From Streptomyces sp. NBC_00654 (GTDB lineage: Bacteria > Actinomycetota > Actinomycetes > Streptomycetales > Streptomycetaceae), in the NCBI RefSeq assembly GCF_026341775.1, contig NZ_JAPEOB010000001.1:434001-498000 (forward strand): 64,000 nt of DNA, given 5' to 3'. The first letter of the stretch is position 1; every line of letters starts with the position of its first letter. The translations under genes and the position numbers were made by a program. Below are positions 63,632 to 64,000 of this stretch, one piece after another. The notes under the pieces are model-generated. The model worked only from the letters and a program-made list of their open reading frames with translations, did no database searches and was not told the DNA's origin.

Positions 63632-63676
63632 AGCCCGGCCGACCGGGGACCCCCGCGTCCCCGACCGGCCGGGTTC
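63632..63676. terminator. Bidirectional terminator
   Basis: AGCCCGGCCG...GGGGAC / GTCCCC...CGGCCGGGTTCT, an imperfect 18-bp stem between the YbjN gene and the convergent aminotransferase. Confidence 0.75.
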
Positions 63677-63723
63677 TGTCATGTCCGGGCTCTGTCATGT
63701 CCGGCTCCGGTCCTGGCCGCCTC

Positions 63724-64000
63724 TCACCCGGCCAGGCCCTTGAGCCGGGACACCGCCTCTTCCAGCACGTCCGCGCGCTTGCAGAACGCGAACCGGACGA
63801 AGGGCGCGCCCTGGTCGCGGTGGTCGTAGAAGACGGCGTTCGGAATCGCGACGACCCCGCAGCGGCCGGGCAGGGCGCGGCAGAACGCGAAGCCGTCCCG
63901 CTCGCCGCCGAGCGGGCGGATGTCGGTGGTGACGAAATACGTTCCGGCGGGGCGGTAGACCCCGAACCCGGCCTCGGCGAGCCCGGTGCTCAGCAGGTCC
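63724..64000 (-). CDS. Aminotransferase class I/II, C-terminal part
   Basis: The minus-strand frame runs off the right edge and ends at 63724. The last 91 residues read TGLAEAGFGVYRPAGTYFVT, CRALPGRCGVVAIPNAVFYD, RFAFCKRADVLEEAVSRLKGL, matching the C-terminal small domain of fold-type I aminotransferases of the kynurenine/methionine type (KatB/YbdL-like). The substrate-binding Arg is in VRFAFCK. The PLP lysine is outside the window. Confidence 0.85.
   Translation of the reverse strand, partial: DLLSTGLAEAGFGVYRPAGTYFVTTDIRPLGGERDGFAFCRALPGRCGVVAIPNAVFYDHRDQGAPFVRFAFCKRADVLEEAVSRLKGLAG

Overview
The window is from a Streptomyces-type actinomycete. It is very GC-rich, uses many GTG starts, overlaps genes by ATGA/GTGA, has actinobacterial families (HspR, a Dcd-type dCTP deaminase, DUF2637 and DUF3631 proteins, SLP1/pSAM2-like integrase), and carries HspR-type operators before dnaK and clpB.

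Three zones can be seen. Zone 1 (1-9.9 kb) is a mixed accessory region: a truncated MFS gene, a lamin-tail protein, small and decayed genes, a secreted polysaccharide deacetylase, an IS5-family insertion sequence, two short MITE-like repeats, and a TetR - MFS pump - methyltransferase module. Zone 2 (9.95-46.95 kb) is an array of integrated elements built on one tRNA-Gly(CCC) gene on the minus strand at 46.88-46.95 kb. Imperfect copies of the tRNA 3' half, usually with the tRNA's terminator hairpin, lie at about 9.98, 12.39, 13.97, 15.95, 16.78, 18.28 and 26.99 kb. The two nearest copies match over 44 nt and the farther ones are increasingly decayed, as expected if new elements keep inserting at the tRNA and push older ones left. 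The islets between scars carry: a TetR/tautomerase pair; a PIG-L deacetylase; a DacB-type carboxypeptidase; an antitoxin-like pair; a six-gene sulfur/peptide-type biosynthetic operon (ATP-grasp, radical SAM, ATP-grasp, mercaptopyruvate-type sulfurtransferase, MFS, cystathionine-lyase-like enzyme); an AbiE-like remnant; and a ~20 kb mobilizable element.

The ~20 kb element (27.0-46.9 kb) has integrase, excisionase, an XRE regulator, a DUF3631 helicase-like gene broken by an in-frame TAG, DUF2637, MobC and a MOBP-type relaxase. I see no FtsK/TraB translocase, so it is probably mobilizable rather than self-transmissible. Its cargo includes a VapBC-like pair, three unrecognised membrane-associated genes of lower GC, and a minus-strand run with MazG-like, UDP-glucose dehydrogenase-like and Sir2-like proteins.

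Zone 3 (47-64 kb) is chromosomal core: dcd, a phosphoribosyltransferase, a Yip1 protein, a large membrane Fe-S oxidoreductase, a sugar transferase, the dnaK-grpE-dnaJ-hspR operon, clpB, a YbjN protein and the end of an aminotransferase gene. Between hspR and clpB lies a small unrecognised locus: a LuxR-type regulator divergent from a secreted peptide with four DLVWDxAP repeats, which overlaps a Rieske-like protein lacking its cluster ligands. The biosynthetic operon, this repeat-peptide locus and the tRNA-Gly scar ladder are the most interesting parts of the window.
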